A stretch of 64,000 nucleotides of DNA from Mesostigma viride. Lineage: Eukaryota; Streptophyta; Mesostigmatophyceae; Mesostigmatales; Mesostigmataceae. Below the pieces are notes generated by a model that searched no databases, was not told the DNA's origin, and worked only from the letters and a program-made list of their open reading frames with translations. The translations under genes and the position numbers were made by a program. The stretch is taken from positions 1,000,256-1,064,255 of the forward strand of contig RPFO01000164.1 of NCBI GenBank assembly GCA_009746045.1, written 5' to 3'. Shown here in pieces: positions 12,313 to 25,930 of the stretch. Position 1 is the first letter of the stretch. Each line of letters starts with the position of its first letter.

Positions 12313-12992
12313 AAGGCAGAAAGTCGCGAGCAGTCTAACGGATAGCGGCTTTCCGCAACCCAAGGCTGCTGTTAGCCAGCAAGAAGCTGAGCTAAGTTAC
12401 GATGATCAGCATCATAGATGTGCCCGAAGTCCCTCGCATAGCGAGCAAAACGATGGAAAACCCAGATATCGTGGAAGGGTGGGTTAGTGCACAGCAGAAG
12501 CGTCTTGTCTACGTACCGCCTTCATGGTTGACCGTCATGACCGGCGCAGAGAGGATGCGCACGACGATGAAGAAGAAAATAAGCACGGGTATCCCGGCCT
12601 GAAGCGAAAGCACTACACTGCTGGCAAGCGTTCTTTAAATGCTACGCACAATAGCCACACATTTGCTGCTTGTAATTGCTGCTACTTTCGGCTGGTATCG
12701 TGGGCATTGGTGCTTGCCGTTCAAGACTTCAAGCATTAATCGAAAAATGCCTTTAAGGATTTTGATCCGATTCTAAAATCTCCATAGCTGTAGAGCTCTA
12801 GGCACAAGTAGGACATCAATAACAGACGCGAGCCTAGGTGAGGAGCTTTTGTGACAGAGCCAAATTTACATCCGTGCTGACCGTGCAGGATCCGTGAACG
12901 TTTTCCTGTTTCCAGGTAAATAGGTGTACGTTTATTCCAAATATAGCCAATAGGTAATCCCTGCTAAGCCTAGGGTATCAAGATGTCAGTGG

Positions 12993-13843
12993 CTAAAACG
13001 GAGCCTTACTAGACCACGGAAGCCACTGGACTTCTAATGGGTTGTCATTGGGCATGTGGGTAAAGATCCTGTTTTTGCCCATGAGGTCATGAAAGATCTC
13101 AAGTGGGCTGGGCTTATCCTGGTCCGCGCCAGGGTCCCAGATTTTGTTTTGTTCATTTGCAACCATCCAGTAGCGTCGCATGCCGGAGTTCCATAGGTAA
13201 ATGAAGCGTGAGAGAACCCCAGCTTTGTCGAAAACTGTGCGCCTATTGAACACCACATCGTTTCGCACCGTCCAGATTGTATATAACATGCATGTGCGGA
13301 GCCATATCCACGCTTGTTGTGAAAAGGTGAGCTCAAGGCCAGGGGTGCCAGTGATGCCAAAGATAATGGAGCGGGTAGACACCGGTATGATAGGCTCAGA
13401 CGTCCAGGCTGCCCATAAACCAATCAACCAGGTCCAAACTCCCTGGAGGCTACACCATAAAAATCGGTGTTCCACAGTTTCAGTGGGGTTGGTACATAAA
13501 CATGTAGCAGGGTGTTGAAATCGCCGGTGGAGGATCTCCCCAACTGAACCCCGATGGACCGATGCATCAAGAGCCGGTGTTGTACGTCGGTCGCGCGGCG
13601 ATCAATCAGCGGGTGGTCAGCGGCGAGGGTGATGTTGCGGACCCAGGTGTGGCCAGGCCACTCAGTAGCGCCCCAGCGTGTCCGTCCGGGGTGGAATTGA
13701 TGGTTTTTATGCAAGAGCATTGTGTAGCCCCACTCTGCCGTGTACTCGTAAAGGCCTTTTACAGTTCTGCTGTCACCCTGATTTAGCACCCAGCCAAATT
13801 CCACTGGATCCAATGACAACATGTCCAGGCGGGTTGATCCCAC
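12993..13843 (-). mobile_element. Decayed non-LTR retrotransposon 3' fragment (zf-RVT-like region)
   Basis: Two overlapping minus-strand frames, 13843-13424 and 13475-12993, encode ATEWPGHTWVRN, HRLLMHRSIGVQLG, then HRFLWCSLQGVWTWLIGLW and LYTIWTVRNDVVFNRRTVF. The order W..H-R-L..H..LWCSLQGVW..IWTVRN-x-x-F is typical of the region after the reverse transcriptase in plant-type LINEs, where a zinc-knuckle RVT-associated segment is followed by W-x-x-R-N-x-x-F. At least one frameshift is present and no catalytic domain remains. The stop at 12993 is probably the natural end of ORF2. I infer a single 5'-truncated copy. Confidence 0.6.
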
Positions 13844-14049
13844 ATGTAGCCAAATAATAGCAGCGTCTGGAAGGTTGGGGTTGGGTTGGTATACACATGA
13901 TTGTTCAAGGGACCAAGGTACAACCCGAATCCGGTGGCATAGCTGGGTGGGGAGGAACGTTTTCCTGTTTCTGCGCCAGAGAAGGCATACATAACAGGAA
14001 TTGGCGCACTAACAACTGACGTGCTAAGTCCGTACTTATCCAACTAAAT

Positions 14050-14689
14050 GGTGAGGAATATGCACCTGTGGTTGAGTTGAGTTGAGTTTATTCCAGCGCC
14101 GGTGCACCTGTGGAAGCAACCCTCGGCCCTCGGCCAAAATAGCATCTCTGCGGCTCATGTGCGGCGTGGGATCCAAATTGACTGACTGATTGACTGGAAG
14201 CAACCCTGTATCTTGGAATCTGTTTATGCGCTTTTTACTTGTTTGCTTACAAGTTACAACAGTCTCTCTCTGCTTATTCTTACAACAATCTCTTAGCCGG
14301 CGTACTGACTAGAATACCGGCGTACTGGCTAGAATATCTGCTGCCCATGTGCGGCGTGGGACTCAACAACAACAACAACCAACAACAACAACAACCACTG
14401 ACGCTGGCCGGCGGCCGCTGCATGGTGGGCTCGACTCCGCTCGAGTCTCGAGTCTCGAGCAGCGCCCAGCGGGACATGAGGAAGATCTCCCCTAATCTTA
14501 GATACTCGCCTGCATGACAAGGCCACGCCAGCAAGGCCACACAACGGGCACAATCAAGCCCCGCGAAATTACCCAGTCGTTCCTCTCGCGCCACGCGGAT
14601 TACGCCCGTGGTCGTGGCTCTTTCGTCAGCGTGCATGCTAGTACACGTCGTCTTGCCTGCACGGGTGCTGGTAGCCAAGGCACGCGTGC
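14050..14689. other. Intergenic region upstream of the HMA1-like gene
   Basis: It contains a short GAGTT repeat (14082-14101) and an AAC-rich stretch (14366-14397). GTGCGGCGTGGGA occurs twice, near 14160 and 14350. I see no defined promoter element; the transcription start of the ATPase gene should lie here. Confidence 0.5.
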
Positions 14690-17600
14690 ATGGCAGCTGC
14701 CCCCTGTAAAGTGCCAAGTAATCAAACATCGTCTTCGACCACAGGCAGTGGGCTGACCTGTCGCAAAGGCCGGTTTAGGACGCCCTTATTTGCAATGCCC
14801 ACATCGGGTTTTGCACCCCAATTATCGTGCCTGCCCAACGCTGGGCCCAACATGGGAACCGCGAACGTGGCAATCCTGAGGAATTCGCGGAATTACCGAG
14901 CGGCCATGCACTTCATGGGATTGCCAAGGACTAGGCTACTTGATCCCAATGCCCCGCCTCCAGTTAGTCGGATGACGAGTGCATCTTTGGCATCATATGC
15001 GGGAATAGGTAACCGCCTAGGCCATCTACATTCAGTCAATGGCTGCCAAGCAGAACATCGACGATTAGGCACCCCCGTCAGAACTTGCCTGCCCCGGCAT
15101 CGCCAATGGCTCGGAGGCGGGTTGATGCCATTAAGTGTGCAGCGTGCTAAAAAAAGGGTCGGAGCACCGATTGCTCGTTTCCCTAGAGGGTGCTTCGCGC
15201 ATGCAAACCATGATCACGACCACGGCCCAGGTACCAACCGTGACCCGGCGAAATCTTCTTCCCAGGTGCTGAGCCACGACCATGACCACGAGCACGACCA
15301 CGACCACGACCACAACCACGACCACGATCACGATCACGACCACGATCACGACCATGCTCATGCGGGACCCCACGCCCTCGCCCACGCCCACGCATCCGTG
15401 ACCGGCGATGCCAAGGCGGCGTCTTGCTGCTGTGATTCTGGCGGCGGGCACACACACTCCCACGACCACGAGCACGGGCACGGGCACTCACACTCACACT
15501 CACACGACCACGCCCAAGCTCACGACCACGCCCACGACCACGCCCACGACCACGCCCACGACCACGCCCACGACCACGCCCACGACCACGACCACGCCCA
15601 CGCCCACGCCCACACCCACGACCACGACCACACCCATGACCATGATCATGACCACCCCCATGACCATGACCATGACCATGACCACGAGCATGAGCACGGG
15701 CATGATTCTGTTGGCTGTCATGGCCACAGCCACTGCGGCCATGGCCACAGCCACAGCAGCGGCCCTGCCAACGCTGCCCAGCGCACGCTGATGCGGGCGG
15801 TTCAGATCTCCCGCCTGGCGCTGCTGGCAAACTTTCTGCGCGACGACATCCGCGTGCTGGCCGCCTCGGGGGCGCTACTGGCCGCCTCGTCCGCCACCAC
15901 CGCACTGGCGACCGGCACGCTGGCCTCGCTGGCGGCCACGGGCATGATGGCGGCCTCAATCGCGCTGGTCGCGGTGAGTGATGCTGTGTCTGATGAACAA
16001 GGAGCTCTCGTCTGACCAGGCTTCTGATGCTCACGTGACGCAATCACAATCTGGGCATTAATGCTATTGATTAATTTCTGATGGAGATGTTCAACGGCAC
16101 AGATTAGGGGAGCCCCCCATGAAAGGGTGTTGAGGCACATGCGTCAGAGTAGTGGAGCCACCCGTGACGGAGGCTAGGGGACCCTGTCAGGGTGGCAGTG
16201 CTGTTCCCCATGTGCATTCGCGGCAGGGTTCTGCCCGGTGTCATGGAAGCGTGCACGGGCATCCCATGGGCACAGAGGCATTGGGCTATTTACACCAGCC
16301 TTGCCTCTCCCTTCCCCACTCTTCCCTGCCTCATGGTTCCTCAGCATGCTCCCCCTAATCACTAGAAGAATGGCAAGACCGAAATAGGCAAGACCGTGCT
16401 TGTATGCTGTTCTATGGTGCTTTGTGAAGCTTCTCGTACTTGTCAGTTTGATTGGGTTCCTTTAATAACTCTCTTTGTCATCATCAGCTTTTGTCGTCGA
16501 ATTCTTCATTTTGCTCGTTCTCCTGCCGCCACCTGTCGCGCTCCTATCCCCCCTACCCCCCCCCCCCACCCCCCCCACCCCACCCCCCTTTCCACGCTCA
16601 GATCCCAGCACTGGTAGACATGGGCTACGACCTGCTGGGCTTCAACGTCAACATCCACGTGCTCATGACGCTGGCCGCGGCCGCCTCGGTGCTGCTGGGG
16701 GGGGCATTTGAGGGCACGCTCCTGCTGCTGCTCTTCAACCTGTCACACGAAGGTGGGTGGGGGCAACCTGTCACTTGAAGGTGGGTGGGGGGCAACCTGT
16801 TCTTGAAGGTGGGTGGGGGGCAACCTGTTCTTGAAGGTGGGTGGGGGCAACCTGTCACACGAAGGTGGGTGGGGGGCAACCTGTTCTTGAAGGTGGGTGG
16901 GGGCAACCTGTTCTTGAAGGTGGGTGGGGGCAACCTGTTCTTGAAGGTGGGTGGGGGCAACCTGTTCTTGAAGGTGGGTGGGGGCAACCTGTTCTTGAAG
17001 GTGGGTGGGGGGCAACCTGTTCTTGAAGGTGGGTGGGGGCAACCTGTCACACGAAGGTGGGTGGGGGCAACCTGTTCTTGAAGGTGGGTGGGGGGCAACC
17101 TGTTCTTGAAGGGGGCAACCTGTTACTTGAAGGTGGTGGAGGACAATGACTTTTCGCACAAAGGTGGGTGGGATGCCTGCACATGTTGTCTCAAGGCAGG
17201 AGGAGCCATGTGTCGCACCAAGGTGCATACCAAGTCACATGACCCTACTCCTTTTACCCATCAAGGGCTGACCCTATTTCTTTTACCCATCGAGGGCTGA
17301 CCCTATTCCTTTTACCCATCAAGGGCTGACCCTATTCCTTTTGCCCATCAAGGGCTGACCCTATTCCTTTTACCCATCGAGGGCTGACCCTACTCCTTTT
17401 ACCCATCAAGGGCTGACCCTATTCCTTTTACCCATCAAGGGCTGACCCTATTCCTTTTACCCATCGAGGGCTGACCCATGCTCCCCTCCGTTGGTATGCC
17501 TTTCTCCTAAGCTCCATATCCAAAACCTTTTGCTTTCTTATGTCATCATTTTCCCTTTCTGCCCCCCCCCCCCCCCCCCCCCATTTCTTCGTCCTTGTCC

Positions 17601-20600
17601 TCACCTCCACCACCTGGCATGCCTTGCCTGACCTCTTCGTCTTCACTTTCCTGGGCTCCTTGCCGGCCTCGTCTAATTCTGGCAGCGGAGGAATTCCTCA
17701 CTGACCGGGCCACGTCGGACCTGCGAGACCTGCGCAAGTTATCGCCGCAAACCGCGCTGGTGCTGGAGGTGCCCAAGGTTGGTCACTACAGATGGCTAGT
17801 ACATGGACTAGATTACGGAAGGTGGGCAATGCGTTATGTGGTAGAGGGCATGCCGGCGGTCAAGTGGAGTGGGGCCAGGAAGGAGGACAGGGAGGAGGAG
17901 GAGCCAAAAGTAAGGGTGTTTTTTATTTGCGTTCTTGGTAATGCATGCAGCTGGCTGGTCTTGGCATGCATGCTGGTTAGGCTGGCTGGGTAGTCATGCA
18001 TGTTTTTGGCACAGCATGTGGCAGGCTGAGTCGGCATGCATGTTTTCGGCACAGCATGTGGCAGGCTGAGTCGGCATGCATGTTTTCGGCACGGCATGTG
18101 GCAGGCTGATTAGGCATGCATGTTTTCGGCACAGCATGGGAGCCGCCGCTACCCAAAGGCTGTGTCTGGCCGCGGCTTTTAATGATATTTCCACCTCGCT
18201 TCGTAGACACGTTTCTTCTCTGTTATGGTGGATGGCCGCATGCATGTGTCCCTGAGCGATGGCCGCATGGATGTGTCCCTAGGCGGGGGCCAGCATGCGT
18301 GCAGTGCTGCTATTTTGCTCCCCATCGTCTCAGGTGTTCCGGGCATCGGACGTCGAAGGCAAGGGGGAAGGCAAGGGTGGGGTGGGTAAGGTGACACGGC
18401 GCCAGCAGTTATTATTTGTCCACGCCATGACTTTTGTCACATTTTTTACGTACCCATCCTACCCTTCTCTACCCATCCTATCTCTACCCATCCTTTTTAC
18501 ATACCCATCCTAGGCATCTCTACCCTTGTCGGTCGGTCACTGCCCCTGTGTATGCATCATGCTGCGCGGCAAGTGGGCCCCACTGGACCCAGCGGATACC
18601 CTGCACACATTGCAGTACCGTATTCTTTACGGGCCGGCGTGATGGCCACGCGTTGTGGCTGCCACCGCCTAGCTTTGGACAGGTGCTGCGCTGCTACCCT
18701 CTTTGACTGGCGTTACTGGAACGTGCTTGGGCAGATCTTGCAACCGTGTGTGCCCCTCTGTGTCTGCATGGACCCTTCTTGCCCCGTGTTGGTCATGTCT
18801 CCTTCAGTTCCATCCCACGTGATCCAACTTCCTCTTCTGCTCATCCGCCCACATGCCCCCGTTGCCTTACTCCCCCTGTATGTTGCCCCTGGCCGCCGCG
18901 CTCCCTGCCTTTTGCCCCTGCCCCCGCATTGCTGGCATTCCCTCCATCCCCATGCCCCAGGGCCCGGACGAAGGCGTCACCGGTGACGAGGAGCGCGACG
19001 TGGCGGCCTACACGGCGATGCCGCGCAAGTCCATGACGGTCCAGTCGGTGCCTGTCGGTTCCACCGTGCTCGTGCGCGTGGGGGAGGTGCGTGAGCTGGT
19101 GCTCGTGCGCGTGGGGGAGGTGCGTGAGCTGTGTGGATGGAGGGGAGCGTTTGTGGGGGGGAGGGGAGGGATAGGCGGCAGGGGTCCAGCGTGCTCGTGC
19201 GCATGGGCGAGGTGAGTTGGCGCGCAGCGATTGGGGGCGGCGAAGGGGCGGGGGCCGCGCATGTCGGGGAGGTGAGTTTGCTGTTTGGATGGGAGGGACA
19301 TGTGCGTTGGGGGGTGAGCGAGCGGCTAGGCGAGGCGAGGCTAGGCGAGGCAAAGCGAAGCGTGGTGAGGCGAGGCCTGGATTCCATAGTCCAGCGGTGG
19401 AATGGGGTAAGCACGGTGTTCACATAGTCCCTTCGCAAGGATCTCTGTCGGGAGAGCCGCAGCGTGAAGTGACGGCTTGCGTAGGTTCATGTGACCATAG
19501 ATGCCAACATACGTAACCGTTGGCAGCATATAGCTTACTAGTTGTGTGAGGATATGCGACGATACGCCATGTATGCCGATGCAGGGCATATATGCCCTTG
19601 TCTTTACCGGGCAGCATGTACTGGGGCGTGCCTGGGATCACCTTTCCGTGCATGCATGTGGTTGCTGGCAAACCATGCACATAGATGTTCATCGCGCCCG
19701 TTGAAGGTAGGATGTATTGTCAGTCATACCTCTCCTTTGACTTGGGGGCCATGGGTTGCTGGGCATCGGCCACTTGAGAGTTAGACCATGGTGTCGCTCG
19801 ATATAAGTCGATAGGTTACAGTACTTGCGTTGTATTCACAATAGATTACGCCGCAGCAAAACATTTGAGGAAGTTGACGGCTTGTATCCTTCACTTCACT
19901 TTTATTCTTATTCTTATTCTCACCCCTGCCTTCTCTGCCCCATGCTCCCCCCCCCCCCCCGTGCCCTGTTAATGAATTCAAGTATCAAGTATTTCTACAA
20001 CTAACTAACAATTCCTCTGTCTGTGTGCCTGCGCGTAACCCCCCTCCCACCCCCATCTTCCCCCACCCCCCCATTATCATCCCTCACCTGCCAGGTGGTC
20101 CCGTTGGACGGCACAGTCGTGGCCGGCACCGCCCATGTCTCGCTCGAACACATCACGGGCGAGGCGGCACCCAAGCGGCGGACAAGGGGGGACGCGCTGG
20201 CAGCGGGTTCCGTCGCGATAGACGGCTTGCTGGCCGTGCGCGTAACCCGCAGTTATGCTGACAGCAGCCTGACGAGGCTCGTGCAGCTGGCCAATGGCGC
20301 GCAGCGGTGGGTGACGACGCACAGCATTGGTCTTGCTTGTGCTGTGGTCTGGCTGCTTGTTGTGGTTTGGAGCCGCGTGGGATGACCCGTACCGTTCTGG
20401 CGTGTGGGAGCGTTTGTACCCCATGGCTGCCCCCTCACATGGCTGCCCCCTCACATGGCTGCCCCCTCACATGGCTGTCCCCTCACATGGCTGCCCCCTC
20501 ACATGGCTGCCCCCTCACATGGCTGCCCCCTCACATGGCTGTCCCCTCACATGGCTGCCCCCTCACATGGCTGTCCCCTCACATGGCTGTCCCCTCACAT

Positions 20601-22422
20601 GGCTGTCCCCTCACATGGCTGTCCCCTCACATGGCTGCCCCCTCACATGGCTGTCCCCTCACATGGCTGTCCCCTCACATGGCTGCCCCCTCACATGGCT
20701 GCCCCCTCACATGGCTGTCCCCTCACATGGCTGCCCCCTCACATGGCTGTCCCCTCATATGGCTGTCCCCTCACATGGCTGCCCCCTCACATGGCTGCCC
20801 CCTCACATGGCTGCCCCCTCACATGGCTGCCCCCTCACATGGCTGTCCCCTCATATGGCTGTCCCCTCACATGGCTGCCCCCTCACATGGCTGCCCCCTC
20901 ACATGGCTGCCCCCTCACATGGCTGTCCCCTCACATGGCTGCCCCCTCACATGGCTGCCCCCTCACATGGCTGTCCCCTCACATGGCTGCCCCCTCACAT
21001 GGGTGCCCCCTCACATGGCTGCCCCCTCACATGGCTGCCCCCTCACATGGCTGTCCCCTCACATGGCTGTCCCCTCGCATGGCTGCCCCCTCACGTGCTA
21101 CTTCCGCTGTTGAATCAAAAGCATATCGTACTATCCTCACATGGCTACTTCTGCTGTTGACTAAAAACCTTACCTTATTAACTTGCTTGGGCTTTTTTAT
21201 TCCATCACCTAATCCCGCGCCACCCATGCCACCACCCACGCAACCACCCACGCAACCACCCACACAACCACCCACGCCACCACCCATGCCACCACCCATG
21301 TGACCCTACTCAAGGCGTGAACCCAACTTAAGCAAACCCAACTGAAGGCGTGGATTCCTATATGCCACCTGTGCCAACAACCCTGCGCCACCCATGCCCC
21401 CATACACCAGGGAGCGAGCGCCTGTGCAGCGCTGGTTGGATCGGTTCGGGGAGATATACTCAAGGGTGGTCATTGGATCCTCGCTTGCGGTGGCGCTGCT
21501 GGCGCCGCTGCTGCTCAAGATCCCTTTCCTAAACGCGCCAGGTACGCAAGGTGCCCTCCCTTGACGCGCCAGGTACAAAGGGGCGGCTGCCAGGGTAGGA
21601 AGGATTGACAAACGACGCCCCTCATGGGTGTCAGCGTTGCCCGACAAGAACAAATAACTTGGCTATACAGGGCTTGTGGTGCCTTCTGAGCATCAGGGCT
21701 GCTGCCACAGTCGGCTTCCGCGACAATGCAACGGGCTGAATGCTTGTCGGAGTTTTTGTCACAGTTACATGGGTATGAGCGTGAAGGTAAAAGTGCTGCC
21801 CCGAGGCTTGCGTTCCTGAAATCCGTGCTCTGTGCCAAGGGACTTTTGGAATTCACTCTGGGGTGGATCAGCCTACAGAGAGGCAACGGCATCCGCTTGA
21901 CGAAGTGCACAGGCATGTGTTTGGTTAAGTGGCCGGCGCACTGCGTCCAAACTTCCTTTAATCTGCCATGGAGGGGGCATTTCTCAGATCAGGAAGCAGG
22001 GTTGAATAGATCATTTGCGGCTGTCGCCGTGGTGAAGCTGTTTGGCAGTCTGTCCTGTGGTGCTCTTTTATGCCAGCACCTGCCCCGTACTGCTCGAAAA
22101 GCTCTCCCGACACTTGGCTTGTTGCTCTTCTCCAATGCGGTCCCAGGCAATGCCCTCTACAGGCAACGCCCATATGCGACCTCAAACGACCTTTAATGCC
22201 CATGTGCGACTTTTAGCGACCTTAAACAATGTTTACCTACCTTGATCAATAATAGACCTTCAACCACCTTAAATGACAGTCTTCCTGCTGCGACACCTGC
22301 TCCTTCTGCCGTTCCTTCTTTATATTGTTTACATCGCGGCGTTGCCGTAAGCTGCCAAATGTGCTGTCATTAGGCAATCTCCCTTCGCAATTGTATGGAT
22401 CATTTCACTCAAGTTCAACCGC

Positions 22423-22460
<38 letters not shown>

Positions 22461-25400
22461 AAAATATAACCGCAGTATAAATAGTATCTCTGATTGTTAC
22501 ATGTTGGTTCATAATTTATTTCTATGTACTACAAGTACTTGAGTCCATGAAGTCTATACATACATGCGAGGGGAAAGTTTGTGTAGTCATCTCGTGGGCT
22601 GCAGCTACGAGAGGATTTGTACGTGATAGTGATGATAGTGATATGATAGTGATATGATAGTGATATGATAGTGATTTGATAGTGATATGATAGTGATATG
22701 ATAGTGATATGATAGTGATATGATAGTGATATGATAGTGATTCTCTGCGATGCCTATTCTACTATTTGATCGGTCACATCGCGCAATATGCCGTTGTAAG
22801 TAAGCAACTCTCTGCCCTGGCTGCTGCACACAACTCCCCGGTCATCCTCCCCTTGCAGCTCACACCATTCCCCCCCAAATCTCTCAACCCTCCCCGCTGG
22901 CCCCGCAGGTGTGACCGGTTCGGTCTATCGCGCACTGGGCTTGATGGTGGCGGCGTCGCCCTGCGCGTTGGCGATGGCGCCCCTGGCATACGTGGCGGCC
23001 ATGAGCGCTTGCGCACGGAGGGTGTGTGGACATGCGTTCCTTCATCCGTTCCTTCCTGTATTCTTGTGCCTTCTTGGTCGGGAGAGTCCTTCCAGCGACG
23101 ATGTGACCTACCCCTGCTTCTACCCCTGTCACTCCAGGGGATCCGCTAGGGGGTCAGATAGGCATTTTTTTGGCTGAGCACAAACTTCAAAAAAAGGGTC
23201 ATCAATGAATCGTCCAGCGGGTGAGGCATGGAGCTGCGCACACGCTTATGGGGCCATGACACACTGGGATGGCGTGGTGGTCTGACATTTGATGAGACAT
23301 GGTGATTTTTAAATTTATTTCAGTCGATGTTAATATGGGATGGCTGTGTGGGTGGGTGGGTGGGTGGGTGGGGGGGTGGGGTGGGGTGGGGGTGGGGGGG
23401 GGGGGACCGCAGCGGTGTGTCAGGATGCCTTCACTGGGTCTTCTATACATGCACTGCAGACAGGCCTTGCATTGTTGTGCCTGAGGCGGCCCGACAGTGC
23501 AGGAGTGCAGCTCGGCTGGCGGCGTGACCACCTCAGCCCTAAGGCTTTGTGAGGGCCGTTCCTCCATCCCGGCTTCCCCTGAGCTTGACTTCTTGGTTGT
23601 GCTCGCTGTCATTGTGTCCGGTTCCGATAGAAGAGAGTTGTCTTGAAAGATGTGTTTTATGCGGAGCGCGTACGTGGATTGACTTGACAGTACGTGGGTC
23701 GAGGCATGGTTACGGATAAGCTTTGGAACGGATTTGCCTCACAATGCCAACCACCCTCTGCTCCAAACACCCCTTGGTGCTGCAACCATCCCCCGTTGGC
23801 ATGACGGTGGGCGCAGGGCATCCTGCTCAAGGGTGGCCGTAGCCTAGACGCGCTGGCCACCTGCACCGCGGTGGGCTTTGACAAGACGGGCACGCTCACC
23901 ACGGGGGAGGTGCGCGCTCTACAAGAGGGCTTCATGTTTACTTGTTGGGATGACATGTGGCATCCTATATCTGACTGATGTGCATGCGTGCATGGTTAAA
24001 TCATCATGCAAATTTTAAATCGCGCGTTGTAGCCTGGGGTCCTTACCTTACAGTGTGCGATCAGCACTGCAGCTGCGTCTGTCTGTTTGCAAACTCTTTT
24101 GTGCTTCACTTTGCCTTCACTATCTCTGGCTCATCTTCCCTGCAGCTTTTGTCCGCCATCAAGAACAAGCATCCGTTCGCCGATCTTGCTTTGGTACCTT
24201 CTACACATCTCCATCAGTGCTTTGGTACCTTCCACACTGTGGCTCTCCTTTATCACTGTCTGCCAGCAGCTTTCTGTTACCTCTCGATGTCACTCTCTCC
24301 CATCCTGCGTGCTTTCTTCTCTGTGCCCCCGCGCTCCCCTCCCCATTGACTTTACTACGTGGCTGCCGCCCCCGCCCCCCCCCCCCCCCCTCCCCTTCCC
24401 CCCCCAACCACCCAAACGTCCCTTGTCCCCCCCCCCAGCTGGCGTGTGTGGCCATGGACATGATCCCATCATCCGTCACCGTGGACAAGCCGGTCAGGTG
24501 AGTGCTTGCACACTGAAGCTTTTATAGCAGAAGGGTGGTGGGTGAGCATGTCTGGTGGGCATAAACGCGGTGGGCAACTGCAGGTGCGCCAGCAAGGGGG
24601 CTGAGCGAAGTATAATGAAGGGTGAGATAGGCAGTGTTTGGACGGGTGAGATAGGCAGCACATGGAGGGGTGAGATAGGCAGCACATGGATGGGTGAGAT
24701 AGGCATAGGTATATAAGGTATATAGCGGGTTGACAGGAGCGCTAGGGAGGGGGCGGTAGCACCTGGCTGCCAGCTGCCGTGCGCAGATGTCATCCCGCAG
24801 ACCACGGCACATTGCACGGTGGTTTCCAACAAGCATCACCAGTAATCTCCATTCTTGAGATAGGAGTGAACGCCTGCATGTGGCACATCGGCGCATCGTA
24901 CTTTCTGAGATGCTGCAGTGTACTTTTCTTCATAAAATGATTTACCACTAGTATTCTGTGCCTATACTCGACCATTTTTAAGGACGCTAGTAGTTGGGGG
25001 TGTATGCTGAGAGCCAGGCCCGATGGCAATGGTTGTGCAATGGCCACGCAAGGTATTCCGTGCGAACAGCTCTCGCTGCGTGTGGACTGTGGCCGTGGCC
25101 TGTGGCGCATCTGGGATATTTGCAACGGATTTCATTTTCCCTCATCCTTTCGCTCGATGCACGAGTGCGAACCCTACCTGGTCCATCCTTTACTGGATGC
25201 CTGCGCCGCTCTTGCCCCGCAGCAAGCCCTTGTTTCTTTTCTCTCACATGTGCGTCCGCCACGGTGCTCCCTGTCCCTTTGTCCCCTGCAGCAAGTCGGA
25301 GGCGCTGGCCATCGCTGCGGCCCTGGAGCGCGGCGCGGTGCACCCGATCTCTCGGTACGATGCTGAGGGGGGAGGAATAGGGGTACTGGGAAGGGGTACT

Positions 25401-25893
25401 GGGAAGGGGTACTGGGAAGGGGTACTGGGAAGGCGTCTTGGGCATATTTCAATGTCATGAACCACCAGGTTGGGTGAGCCACCACACGCGGCCAACCCAG
25501 CCCAAGGACTCCTCTGTCATCGTTTGCGGTATCTGGGAATCCCAACCTGCTGCATGGCTGTTGGCCCATGCCGGGGGTGGCAGTCTCGAGGATATGCTCG
25601 TCGCCTGCAGGGGTGGGTTGGCATCTTTGCCTGAGGGATATCCTGTCGTGCGTCATGCCCGCCCACAATGTGTCTATCCGTGTCCTTGCGCCGTTGCTGC
25701 CGCATCGCTTCTTGGCCCCGTCACTGACCCGCGATTGATACTCTACAACACAGTGTCCGCGGTGGCTGTGGTATCCATCGCTGGGTCCACTCCCTGCCCA
25801 GTGACGGCTTCTCTGGCTGCCTCGTCATCCCCTGTCTTTTGACCTTCGCTCTTCCCCCCTTGTCCCCCTTGTCCCCCCCTTTTTGGCCCCCAT

Positions 25894-25930
<37 letters not shown>

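Noticed and set aside
15183-16043. Minus-strand open frame of 286 codons, Arg/Gly-rich
   Set aside because: It is the antisense of the His/Asp repeat exon of the ATPase.
20307-21303. Open frames of up to 299 codons with HGCPLTWLPPHMAAPS repeats
   Set aside because: An 18-bp minisatellite in ATPase intron 5; the flanking exons join in phase without it.
22909-23021. Loss of the CPC metal-binding motif as a sign of an inactive pump
   Set aside because: SPC is the normal motif of the P1B-4/HMA1 group, and every other catalytic motif is intact.
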